Shown piece by piece: positions 1 through 6,590 of a stretch of DNA of 7,678 bases. The notes beneath the pieces are model-generated. The model did not search any database. It saw only the letters and a list, made by a program, of their open reading frames with translations, and had not been told where the DNA came from. The translations under genes and the position numbers were made by a program. Source of the stretch: DASUBN01 sp036500225. Its GTDB lineage: Bacteria > Pseudomonadota > Gammaproteobacteria > Natronospirales > REEB76. Position 1 is the stretch's first letter. Every line of letters starts with the position of its first letter. The stretch is from positions 1-7,678 of the forward strand of contig DASYCJ010000110.1 of assembly GCA_036500225.1 (NCBI GenBank), written 5' to 3'.

Positions 1-500
1 TTTAAGGATTCGGCCAGGTTGATGAGCGCGGCCTTGGTGGGGCCATAGGCGGAGGCCAGGGGCAGGCCCCGGTAACCCGCCACGCTCGCCACCAGCACCA
101 TGTGGCCGCTCTTGCGTTTGCGCATGGCCGGCAGCAAGGCATCCATGCCGTTCACCACACCCTGGTAATTCACCCGCATGTGTTCGGCCATCATCTCGGC
201 CTTGAAACTATCCAGCTTCACCGCGTGATACATGCCGGCATTCAGTACCGCGAGGCTGATAGGCCCGTGCTTGGCCTCTATATCGGCCACTGCGCGGCGC
301 ACTGCCGGCAGGTCGGTCACGTCCAGGGGCCAGGCATGGATGGCGCCCGGCGATCGGTTGGCAGTCTCGGTCAATGGCTCGGTCCGCCGGCCTGACACCA
401 CCACCTGCCAGCCATCGGCGGCCAAGCGCAGCGCCAGTGCCCGGCCGATACCGGTGCCGCCACCGGTGATCCAAGCGAGTCCACGAGTCGTGATCTGCAT
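1..500 (-). CDS. Short-chain dehydrogenase/reductase (SDR), 3' end cut by window
   Basis: This is a classical SDR, a cytosolic NAD(P)-dependent oxidoreductase with a Rossmann fold; the substrate cannot be read from the sequence. The visible 166 residues show the cofactor glycine motif TGGGTGIG at residues 12-19, Asp60-Val61 after the third strand, NAG at 87-89, the helix-4 Asn at 111, catalytic Ser139 and the YGPTK catalytic Tyr152/Lys156. The C-terminal substrate loop, about 80-100 residues, lies beyond position 1. Arg38-Arg39 after the second strand (VVVSGRR) suggests NADP(H) preference, which is inference. The start is uncertain: ATG at 500 and an in-frame ATG at 509 are both possible, and neither has a convincing Shine-Dalgarno. 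The gene is divergent from fadD, so a lipid-related substrate is possible but unproven. Confidence 0.9.
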   Translation of the reverse strand, partial: MQITTRGLAWITGGGTGIGRALALRLAADGWQVVVSGRRTEPLTETANRSPGAIHAWPLDVTDLPAVRRAVADIEAKHGPISLAVLNAGMYHAVKLDSFKAEMMAEHMRVNYQGVVNGMDALLPAMRKRKSGHMVLVASVAGYRGLPLASAYGPTKAALINLAESL

Positions 501-509
501 GGCGTGCAT

Positions 510-595
510 TGTAAAGCCAGCGCAGTCTCCATGCCCCCCATATACCGGGCGTGGCTGCGGTATCATCATCCGCATCCGCGTTTCGGGGGAATCGG
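510..595. promoter_or_regulatory. Divergent SDR/fadD intergenic region
   Basis: These 86 bases must hold the promoters of both the SDR gene (minus) and fadD (plus). On the plus strand TATCAT at 561-566 resembles a -10 box, but no good -35 lies 16-18 bases upstream. On the minus strand TACAAT (513-508) resembles a -10 box placed so close to the SDR start that the transcript would be nearly leaderless if 500 is used. I see no clear FadR or PsrA operator. The promoter assignments are tentative. Confidence 0.3.
585..590 (+). promoter_or_regulatory. Ribosome binding site that fixes the fadD start
   Basis: A GGGGGA run lies five bases before GTG at 596. It favours that codon over the in-frame GTG at 551, which would add a low-complexity Ser/Ala-rich extension that E. 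coli FadD does not have. Confidence 0.55.
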
Positions 596-2260
596 GTGGA
601 AAAGCTCTGGCTTAAGGAATATCCCGCTGGCGTGCCGGCCGAGATCGACGTCAACCGTTATGCCTCGGTGAAGCAGATCTTCGAGGAGCACTGCGCCAAG
701 TACGCGCACCTCCCTGCTTTCGTCAACATGGGCGTGACTATGAGTTACGCTGAGCTCGACCGCCAGAGCGCCCGCTTCGGTGCCTGGCTGCAGGGCGAAC
801 GCGGCTTCAAGCGCGGTGACCGGGTCGCCATCATGATGCCGAACCTGCTGCAGTACCCGGTGGTGCTGTTCGGCGTGTTGCGCGCCGGCATGACCGTGGT
901 CAATGTGAATCCCCTCTACACCGCTCGCGAGCTGGAACACCAGCTCAAGGACTCCGGTGCCCGCGGCATCGTTATCCTGGAGAACTTCGCCCACACCCTT
1001 CAGGAAGTGAAGGGTTGCGCCGCCCTGGATACCGTCGTCACCACCCAGATCGGCGACCTGTTCCCGGTACCCAAGCGCCAACTAGTCAACTTCGTGGTCA
1101 AACGCGTCAAGAAGATGGTGCCGGCCTTCGAATTGCCGGGCAGCGTCAGACTGCCGGAAGCCCTGTCTGCGGGCGGCGACTATGACCTGGAACCCGTCAC
1201 TGTCGGCCACCAGGATATCGCCTTCCTGCAATACACCGGCGGCACCACCGGCGTCTCCAAGGGCGCGGTGCTGACACACGGCAACATGTGCGCCAACGTG
1301 TTGCAGTCCTCCGCCTGGCTCGGCAAGGGTCTGGAGCCGGGGCAGGAGACAGTGATCACCGCGCTGCCGCTGTATCACATCTTCTCCCTCACGGCGAACT
1401 GCATGGTGTTCATGACCCTGGGCGGCAAGAACATCCTCATCACCAACCCGCGGGACATGAAGGACTTCGTAAAGACCCTGTCCAAGTATCCCTTCAGCGT
1501 GGTCACCGGTGTGAACACCTTGTTCAACGGACTGTTGCATGCACAGGGCTTCGAGCAACTGGATTTCTCCCATCTCAAGCTCGCCTTGGGTGGCGGCATG
1601 GCGGTGCAGCGCGCCGTGGCGGACCAGTGGAAGAAGGTCACGGGCCGGCCGATCGTCGAAGCTTATGGCTTGACCGAGACCTCGCCGGCAGCCTGCATCA
1701 ATCCGCTGGACCTCAAGGACTACAACGGCAGCATCGGCCTGCCCATCCCTTCCACGGACCTCTCCATCCGCGACGACGACGGCAAGGAGCTAGGCGTGGG
1801 CGAAGTGGGGGAACTCTGCTTCAAAGGCCCCCAGGTGATGCGCGGCTACTGGAACCAACCGGAGGAGACCGCCAAGGTGCTCTCCAAGGATGGCTGGCTG
1901 CGTACCGGCGACGTGGGCAAAGTGGATGCCAAAGGCTTCGTCACCATCGTCGACCGCAAGAAGGACATGATCCTGGTATCAGGCTTCAATGTGTATCCGA
2001 ACGAAGTGGAAGATGTGGCCATGATGCATCCCGGCGTGCGCGAGTGCGCCGCCGTGGGTGTGCCGGACGTGCATTCAGGTGAAGTAGTGAAGCTGTTCGT
2101 GGTGCGCAAGGACCCGAACCTCACCGCCGAAGAACTCATCGCCCATTGCCACAAATACCTGACAGGCTACAAAGTGCCGAAGCACATCGAGTTCCGCAAC
2201 GACTTGCCGAAGAGCAACGTCGGCAAGATCCTGCGCAGAGAATTGCGTGAGAAGCATTGA
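596..2260 (+). CDS. fadD: Long-chain fatty acid-CoA ligase FadD
   Basis: FadD activates long-chain fatty acids to acyl-CoA with ATP through an acyl-adenylate. It acts at the inner face of the cytoplasmic membrane and feeds beta-oxidation and regulation by acyl-CoA. The protein is 554 residues from the GTG at 596, close to the 561 of E. coli FadD, and reads co-linearly with it from EKLWLKEYPAGVPAEI onward. The AMP-binding P-loop YTGGTTGVSKGA starts at residue 213, the same position as in E. coli. Other hallmarks are LPLYHIF, the adenine-pocket YGLTE, the fatty-acyl-CoA-synthetase signature from about residue 432 (DGWLRTGD through VDRKKDMILVSG), and the C-terminal catalytic lysine region PKSNVGKILRREL. 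No key residue is missing. It overlaps murI by four bases, so the two are probably co-transcribed. Confidence 0.96.
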   Translation: MEKLWLKEYPAGVPAEIDVNRYASVKQIFEEHCAKYAHLPAFVNMGVTMSYAELDRQSARFGAWLQGERGFKRGDRVAIMMPNLLQYPVVLFGVLRAGMTVVNVNPLYTARELEHQLKDSGARGIVILENFAHTLQEVKGCAALDTVVTTQIGDLFPVPKRQLVNFVVKRVKKMVPAFELPGSVRLPEALSAGGDYDLEPVTVGHQDIAFLQYTGGTTGVSKGAVLTHGNMCANVLQSSAWLGKGLEPGQETVITALPLYHIFSLTANCMVFMTLGGKNILITNPRDMKDFVKTLSKYPFSVVTGVNTLFNGLLHAQGFEQLDFSHLKLALGGGMAVQRAVADQWKKVTGRPIVEAYGLTETSPAACINPLDLKDYNGSIGLPIPSTDLSIRDDDGKELGVGEVGELCFKGPQVMRGYWNQPEETAKVLSKDGWLRTGDVGKVDAKGFVTIVDRKKDMILVSGFNVYPNEVEDVAMMHPGVRECAAVGVPDVHSGEVVKLFVVRKDPNLTAEELIAHCHKYLTGYKVPKHIEFRNDLPKSNVGKILRRELREKH

Positions 2261-3072
2261 GTCCAACTGAGCTTCCTGTAGGTATCTTCGATTCGGGCGT
2301 GGGCGGCCTCACCGTCCTCAAGGCCCTGCGCGCACGTCTGCCCCACGAGCATTTCCTGTATCTCGGCGATACTGCACGGCTACCGTACGGCACCAAGGGT
2401 CCTGACACCGTCAGCCGTTATGCGGTGCAGGCGGCGGGACATCTGGTGCAGCGCGGCATCAAGCTCCTGGTGGTGGCCTGCAATACTGCTTCCGCCGTGG
2501 CGCTGCCGGCTCTCACTACCGAGTTCGCGCCCCTCCCGGTCATCGGCGTGGTGGAAGCAGGCGCCGCCGCCGCGGCCGCCACTTCCAAGCGCGGCCATAT
2601 CGCCGTACTGGCCACAGAAGGTACGGTGCAAGGCGGCGCATACGAACGAGCCATCTTGGCGCGACGCCCCGACGCCCACGTCTTCTCCCAAGCCTGCTCT
2701 CTGTTCGTGGCGCTGGCAGAGGAGGGCTGGGTGAAGGGTCCGCTGGTGGAATCAGTGGCGCGGGAATACCTGACGCCCCTGCGTCAGGAGAAGCGCCATG
2801 AAGGTCTGGATACCTTGGTGTTGGGCTGCACCCATTTCCCGCTGCTGAAAGAAGCCATCGCGCAGGTCGCGGGACCGGAAGTCACACTGGTGGATTCAGG
2901 CGAGACCGTGGCCCTGGCGGTGGAGAAGTTATTAGGTGACAAAGCGCGTACCAGCGGCAAGGGCGGTGCGCGATATCTCGCTACCGATGGCCCCGAACGC
3001 TTCGCCCGGGTGGGCAGCCGGTTCTTGGGCGAATCGCTCACACCTACTGACGTCGAGATCGTGGACCTCTGA
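2257..3072 (+). CDS. murI: Glutamate racemase MurI
   Basis: MurI interconverts L- and D-glutamate without a cofactor and supplies the D-Glu residue that MurD adds to the peptidoglycan stem peptide in the cytoplasm. The 271-residue protein has the N-terminal GIFDSGVGGLTV motif with Asp12 and Ser13, the PYG segment near residue 43-45, the first catalytic cysteine in VVACNTASA (Cys75), and the second in VLGCTHFPLL (Cys191, followed by His193). VDSGE follows at about 212-216. All catalytic residues of the family are present and the length is typical. The start is a TTG whose last two bases lie inside the fadD stop codon (TTGA, 2257-2260). No other start upstream of the conserved GIFDSG motif fits, and a GAGAAG purine stretch lies just before it, inside fadD. 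Translation is probably coupled to fadD. The gene is followed by a strong hairpin terminator. Confidence 0.95.
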   Translation: MSPTELPVGIFDSGVGGLTVLKALRARLPHEHFLYLGDTARLPYGTKGPDTVSRYAVQAAGHLVQRGIKLLVVACNTASAVALPALTTEFAPLPVIGVVEAGAAAAAATSKRGHIAVLATEGTVQGGAYERAILARRPDAHVFSQACSLFVALAEEGWVKGPLVESVAREYLTPLRQEKRHEGLDTLVLGCTHFPLLKEAIAQVAGPEVTLVDSGETVALAVEKLLGDKARTSGKGGARYLATDGPERFARVGSRFLGESLTPTDVEIVDL

Positions 3073-3077
3073 AAGAA

Positions 3078-3107
3078 AGCGCCCCGCCAGTCGCCTGGCG
3101 GGGCGCT
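3078..3107. terminator. Bidirectional hairpin terminator between murI and the permease
   Basis: A perfect 13-bp GC-rich stem (AGCGCCCCGCCAG, 3078-3090, with its complement at 3095-3107) encloses the 4-base loop TCGC. Read on the minus strand the stem is followed by a pyrimidine/T-rich tail (TTTCTTTC), as expected for the permease transcript. Read on the plus strand the tail is TCTCATCATCATTC, a weaker U-tract for the fadD-murI transcript. It lies 5 bases past the murI stop and 13 bases past the permease stop, so it probably serves both. Confidence 0.9.
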
Positions 3108-3120
3108 CTCATCATCATTC

Positions 3121-4719
3121 TTAATGAAGCGTCTGTTCGCTGGCTTCCAGGTGTACCGTCTTCCAGCCGCTCTTCAGGCCCCAGAAGAAGAAACCTGCTC
3201 CGAAAGCCGCCACGATCAGCAGATCCCAGCCGAAGGGTAGCAAGCCGATGCCGCCGAACTGAGTGCTACCGATCAAGGATAGGATCGCCACTCCCGGCAA
3301 GTAGATCACGAGCCACAACGCGCCGCGCATCTGTTGGCCGAAACCTTTCCAGCCGTTCTGGTACTCGTAGTAGCCCCACAGCAGGAGCACCGGCAACAGC
3401 GTGATGATCACCTTGCCGGTGAGCGGCCAGCGCGCCCAGTACAGCACCAGGGTGCCGAGGGTGAAGGCGGCACCTGCCAACCATTTCAGGGCCGGCAGCT
3501 TCAAGGGGCGCGCCTTCTCTGGCGCGATGTCGCGCAGCACCGCCACGCTCACTGGGCCGATGAGATAGGAGAGCACGCAGGCGACGGAGGTCACGTCGGC
3601 ACCCTTGTCCCAGCCCTGGAACCAGAAGAAGAACACGAAGGCCACCACCAGGTTCAGCCACATGGCCGGGCGTGGGATGCCGTACACCGGATGCACGCTG
3701 CCGAAGATCTTGGGCAGGATGCCGTTCCGCTCCATGCCCCAGAGCATGCGCGAGCTGGAGGCGGTGTAGGTGGAGCCAGTGCCGCTGGGGCTGACGAAGG
3801 CGTCTACGTACAAGAGGATCGCCAGGAAGTTGATGTTCGCCGCCAGCGCCAGCTGCGCGTAGGGCGAGCTGAACTGGATGCCGCTCCAGCCGGCCTTCTC
3901 CAGCATCTCCGAGGGGACGGCGCCGAGGAAGGCCACCTGCAGGAGCACATAGATGACCGCGCAGATCACGATGGAGCCGATCACAGCGATGGGCACATCG
4001 CGGCTGGGGTTCTTGGACTCGCCCGCCAGGTTCACCGGACTCTGGAAGCCGTTGAAGCTGAACACGATGCCGGCCGTGGCCACCGCCGTCAGCAGGGCTG
4101 CGATGTCGGTGACGTGGGTGCCGCCGTGGATGCCGACGCTGAGGTTGCTGGAATGGAAACCGGAGGCGATGAGCAGCACCGCAGTCAGCGCCGGGATGAC
4201 GAGTTTGAAAGCGGTGATGACGGTATTGCTGCGGGCGAAGAGCTTCACGCTCCAGAAGTTGAGCAGGAAGTAGATCACCACCAGCACCGCGCCGATGGCG
4301 AGCCCCGTATCGCTCACCTTCCCATCGAGGAAGAGGTTGTGTGCCCAGGGGTTGGCCCATGCCCATGGCCAGGAGGCCATGTATTGCACCGAGGCGAAGG
4401 CTTCCACCGGGATTACCGAGACCACTGAGAGCCAGGCGGCCCAGGCGGCGATGGACCCCACCAGGGACCCATGGGTGTAGAGGCCAAAGCGCACCATGCC
4501 GCCGGACTCCGGGAACATGGCGCCGAGCTCAGCGTAAGTGAGAGCGATCACCAGGATGACTACCGCGCCGATGACCCAGGCCCAGATGGCATCAGGGCCG
4601 GCCAGGCGCGCCGCCTTAGAGGCGCCGAACAGCCAGCCGGAGCCGATGATGGAGCCGATACCGGTCATGGTCAGGGCGACGAGGCCCACGTCCCGGCGCA
4701 GGGAGGATTTGTTCGACAT
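3121..4719 (-). CDS. APC-family amino acid permease, YveA/aspartate:proton symporter-like
   Basis: This inner-membrane secondary transporter of the amino acid-polyamine-organocation superfamily most likely imports an amino acid with protons. The 532-residue protein begins MSNKSSLRRDVGLVALTMTG. The APC substrate and ion site of helix 1, GIGSIIGSGWLF, lies at residues 20-31, with AELGAMFPESGG at 63-74. About 12-14 hydrophobic segments follow, at roughly 11-31, 43-65, 85-108, 138-158, 166-187, 204-226, 243-267, 290-310, 350-368, 377-397, 412-428, 434-452, 466-486 and 497-514. The conserved NLAGESKNPSRDVP lies at 230-243. Length and overall pattern recall Bacillus YveA-type aspartate symporters, but the substrate is inference from resemblance. 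ATG at 4719 is chosen because AGGGAA precedes it and the family starts just before helix 1; the frame is open further upstream to 4977 but gives no transporter-like sequence. The gene is divergent from DUF2891. Confidence 0.92.
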   Translation of the reverse strand: MSNKSSLRRDVGLVALTMTGIGSIIGSGWLFGASKAARLAGPDAIWAWVIGAVVILVIALTYAELGAMFPESGGMVRFGLYTHGSLVGSIAAWAAWLSVVSVIPVEAFASVQYMASWPWAWANPWAHNLFLDGKVSDTGLAIGAVLVVIYFLLNFWSVKLFARSNTVITAFKLVIPALTAVLLIASGFHSSNLSVGIHGGTHVTDIAALLTAVATAGIVFSFNGFQSPVNLAGESKNPSRDVPIAVIGSIVICAVIYVLLQVAFLGAVPSEMLEKAGWSGIQFSSPYAQLALAANINFLAILLYVDAFVSPSGTGSTYTASSSRMLWGMERNGILPKIFGSVHPVYGIPRPAMWLNLVVAFVFFFWFQGWDKGADVTSVACVLSYLIGPVSVAVLRDIAPEKARPLKLPALKWLAGAAFTLGTLVLYWARWPLTGKVIITLLPVLLLWGYYEYQNGWKGFGQQMRGALWLVIYLPGVAILSLIGSTQFGGIGLLPFGWDLLIVAAFGAGFFFWGLKSGWKTVHLEASEQTLH

Positions 4720-4725
4720 GTGCTG

Positions 4726-4731
4726 TTCCCT
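4726..4731 (-). promoter_or_regulatory. Permease ribosome binding site
   Basis: AGGGAA on the minus strand, six bases before the ATG at 4719, is a good Shine-Dalgarno. It supports this start over the much longer open frame that runs back to 4977. Confidence 0.7.
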
Positions 4732-4745
4732 ATGGATATGGAGGA

Positions 4746-4760
4746 AGCCGGTAGCCGGCT
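4746..4760. promoter_or_regulatory. Short inverted repeat upstream of the permease
   Basis: AGCCGG, spacer TAG, then CCGGCT forms a perfect 6-bp inverted repeat. It lies 27-41 bases before the permease start, just downstream of the proposed permease promoter, where a repressor operator or a small leader hairpin could sit. Its function is not known. Confidence 0.35.
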
Positions 4761-4774
4761 CTGACTCGGCGCCC

Positions 4775-4803
4775 ATCATGGCAGCCCGGCGGGACATCGC
4801 CAA
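4775..4803 (-). promoter_or_regulatory. Candidate sigma-70-type promoter of the permease
   Basis: On the minus strand TTGGCG (4803-4798) and CATGAT (4780-4775) are separated by exactly 17 bases. Each matches four of six consensus positions. The transcript would begin near 4768, giving a leader of about 50 bases. This is a weak match in GC-rich DNA and remains a candidate only. Confidence 0.3.
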
Positions 4804-4804
4804 G

Positions 4805-4819
4805 CGGGGGCCGCCCCCG
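4805..4819. promoter_or_regulatory. GC palindrome just upstream of the DUF2891 start
   Basis: CGGGGGC, a central C, then GCCCCCG forms a 7-bp perfect inverted repeat ending 17 bases before the DUF2891 ATG. It could be an operator in the shared permease/DUF2891 control region, or a leader stem with a tight loop. No poly-T follows, so it is not a normal terminator. I see no good promoter or strong Shine-Dalgarno for DUF2891 between it and the start. Confidence 0.35.
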
Positions 4820-4836
4820 GTAGACTGCCCGGCAAC

Positions 4837-5865
4837 ATGAAAGTTTCCCCTTCGGACCCGGCTTTCCTGGAGCGGATGGCGCGCATGGCGCTCGCCAATC
4901 TTGATCGCGAGTATCCGAACCATATCCAGCACTTGATGGATGGCGACACGGACGTGGCGCCGCCCCGGGAACTGCACCCGGTGTTCTCAGGCGCCTACGA
5001 CTGGCATTCAGCGGTGCATAACTATTGGCTGCTGGTGCGGCTGCTCCGGCTCATGCCTGAAGACCGCTTCGCCATCGAGGCCCGTGCTTTCCTGGATCGC
5101 CGCCTCAACGCCGCGGACCTTGCCCAGGAATGCCGTTACTTCGATGACTCGCGCCGCGCTTCCTGGGAGCGGCCCTATGGCCTCGCCTGGGTGTTGCAGC
5201 TCGCCGCCGAATTGCGCGAGTGGGCCACACCTGAAGCGCGTCGCTGGCACACAGTGTTGGCGCCCCTGGAGGAAGTGGTACGTCAGCGTCTCAGCTTGTG
5301 GCTGCCCAAGCTCTTCTATCCCATCCGCAGCGGGGAGCATTCCCAGAGCGCCTTCGCCTTGGGGCTCGCCCATGATTGGGCGCGCGTCGCGGGCGATGCG
5401 CCCATGCAGGAATTGGTGCGAGCCAAGGGCACTGAGTTCCATCTCTTCGACGTGGACGGTCCCTTGGCCTATGAGCCCTCAGGTCAGGACTTCCTCTCGC
5501 CGGTGTTGGCGGAAGCGGATCTGATGCGCCGCCTGTTGCCGGCAGAGAAGTATCCGGCGTGGCTCGGCAAGTTCCTGCCCCAGTTGCCACGTGACGGCGC
5601 GCGCTGGTTGGAACCGGCCGTGAGCCGTGATCCCTCGGATCCCAAGCTCGCCCATCTCGATGGACTCAACTTGAGCCGTGCCTGGATGTTGCTGGGCATC
5701 GCCGCGGGCTTGCCGGCCGACGATGCGCGGCGAGGCGCCTTGCACGCCGCAGCGGATGAGCACATGGCTGCGGGCCTCGCTGCCATCCGCGAAGAGACTT
5801 ACGAAGGCAGCCACTGGTTACCGAGTTTCGCCGTGTACCTTCTCACCGGCAGGGGTCTCGCATGA
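4837..5865 (+). CDS. DUF2891 family protein
   Basis: I recognise this 342-residue protein as a member of the DUF2891 family (function unknown) from its conserved blocks. These are HPVFSGAYDWHSAVH at residues 47-61, SWERPYGLAW at 109-118, GEHSQSAFALGLAHDWA at 166-182, EPSGQDFLSPVLAEADL at 213-229, HLDGLNLSRAW at 273-283 and YEGSHWLPSFAVYLL at 322-336. The protein looks all-helical and soluble, with no signal peptide or membrane segment. Repeated helical blocks carrying conserved Trp, His, Glu and Asp recall alpha/alpha-toroid enzymes acting on sugars, but that is inference. The start is ATG at 4837; the first conserved block begins about 47 residues in, and the Shine-Dalgarno is poor. It ends in an ATGA overlap with mtgA, so the two are probably one operon. 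From memory, homologues in other proteobacteria can lie near pyroglutamyl peptidase and DUF969/DUF979 membrane proteins; none of these is in this window. Confidence 0.9.
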   Translation: MKVSPSDPAFLERMARMALANLDREYPNHIQHLMDGDTDVAPPRELHPVFSGAYDWHSAVHNYWLLVRLLRLMPEDRFAIEARAFLDRRLNAADLAQECRYFDDSRRASWERPYGLAWVLQLAAELREWATPEARRWHTVLAPLEEVVRQRLSLWLPKLFYPIRSGEHSQSAFALGLAHDWARVAGDAPMQELVRAKGTEFHLFDVDGPLAYEPSGQDFLSPVLAEADLMRRLLPAEKYPAWLGKFLPQLPRDGARWLEPAVSRDPSDPKLAHLDGLNLSRAWMLLGIAAGLPADDARRGALHAAADEHMAAGLAAIREETYEGSHWLPSFAVYLLTGRGLA

Positions 5866-6566
5866 GCTGGCGCAGGCGCCTTTTGCGGCGCTGCCTGGTG
5901 GTGGCTTGGTTCTGGTTCCTGGGGACCGTATGCGGCGTCGCCTTCCGCGGCGTGGTGGATCCGTCCACCACTGCCTTCATGCAGGAACGGCATCTGGCCT
6001 TGCTGTCCAAGCACCGACCAGCGGACATCGACTACCGCTGGACACCTTATGAGGAGATCTCGCCGGACATGCGCCTTGCTGTGGTGACAGCGGAGGACCA
6101 GCAGTTCCCCTATCACCACGGTTTCGATTGGGACGCCATGGGCGCCGCCTTCCAGCACAACGCCAAGAGCCATCATGTACGGGGCGCCAGCACCATCAGC
6201 CAGCAGACCGCCAAGAACCTGTGGCTGTGGCCCGGCCGTAGCTATGCCCGCAAGCTGGTGGAAGCCTGGTTCACGGTCTTGATCGAGACGGAGTGGCCCA
6301 AGCGCCGGATCCTCGAGATGTATCTCAACGTGGCGCAATTGGACGATGCTACCTTCGGTGTGGGCGCCGCATCACGAAGCCTGTTCGGCGTGAGCCCGGC
6401 CCGCCTCAGCCGCGACCAGGCGGCGCTACTCGCCGCCTCGCTGCCGGCGCCGGATATCTTCGACGTGAACGACCCATCCGCGCGTCTGCAAAGACGCACA
6501 GCCTGGATACTGGATCAGATGGATGGTCTAGGCGGCCCAGACTACCTCAGCGACATCGAGCACTGA
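5862..6566 (+). CDS. mtgA: Monofunctional biosynthetic peptidoglycan transglycosylase MtgA
   Basis: MtgA is a GT51 glycosyltransferase that polymerises lipid II into glycan strands on the periplasmic side of the inner membrane. The 234-residue protein has a basic N-terminus (MSWRRRLLRR) and one membrane anchor at about 11-29. The catalytic domain carries AEDQQFPYHHGFD (Glu78, the first catalytic Glu), GASTISQQTAKNLWLW at 108-123, RKLVE with the second conserved Glu at 134, and KRRILEMYLN at 147-156. After YLN the usual AEFG-like tract reads AQLDD: Gln replaces the common Glu and Asp replaces the common Gly, but FGVGAAS then continues normally. There is no transpeptidase domain, as expected for MtgA. 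ATG at 5862 overlaps the DUF2891 stop (ATGA), and AGGGG lies nearby upstream. It is convergent with the methyltransferase across only 24 bases, with no visible terminator. Confidence 0.95.
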   Translation: MSWRRRLLRRCLVVAWFWFLGTVCGVAFRGVVDPSTTAFMQERHLALLSKHRPADIDYRWTPYEEISPDMRLAVVTAEDQQFPYHHGFDWDAMGAAFQHNAKSHHVRGASTISQQTAKNLWLWPGRSYARKLVEAWFTVLIETEWPKRRILEMYLNVAQLDDATFGVGAASRSLFGVSPARLSRDQAALLAASLPAPDIFDVNDPSARLQRRTAWILDQMDGLGGPDYLSDIEH

Positions 6567-6590
6567 GACCCCGCCGCGCCTACTGGACTG

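Noticed and set aside
551..595. fadD start at GTG 551
   Set aside because: It adds a Ser/Ala-rich extension absent from E. coli FadD, and GTG 596 has the better Shine-Dalgarno and the family N-terminus.
3266..4366. Long minus-strand frame within the permease in another phase
   Set aside because: The product is Arg/Pro/His-rich low complexity, a shifted reading of the permease gene, which itself has strong family motifs.
3334..4428. Long plus-strand open frame opposite the permease
   Set aside because: Its product is His/Glu/Gly-rich with no recognisable domain. It mirrors the codon bias of the permease gene on the other strand, a usual artefact in GC-rich DNA.
4720..4977. N-terminal extension of the permease frame back to 4977
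   Set aside because: It would overlap the DUF2891 coding region, gives no transporter-like sequence, and ATG 4719 has a clear Shine-Dalgarno just before the family's usual N-terminus.
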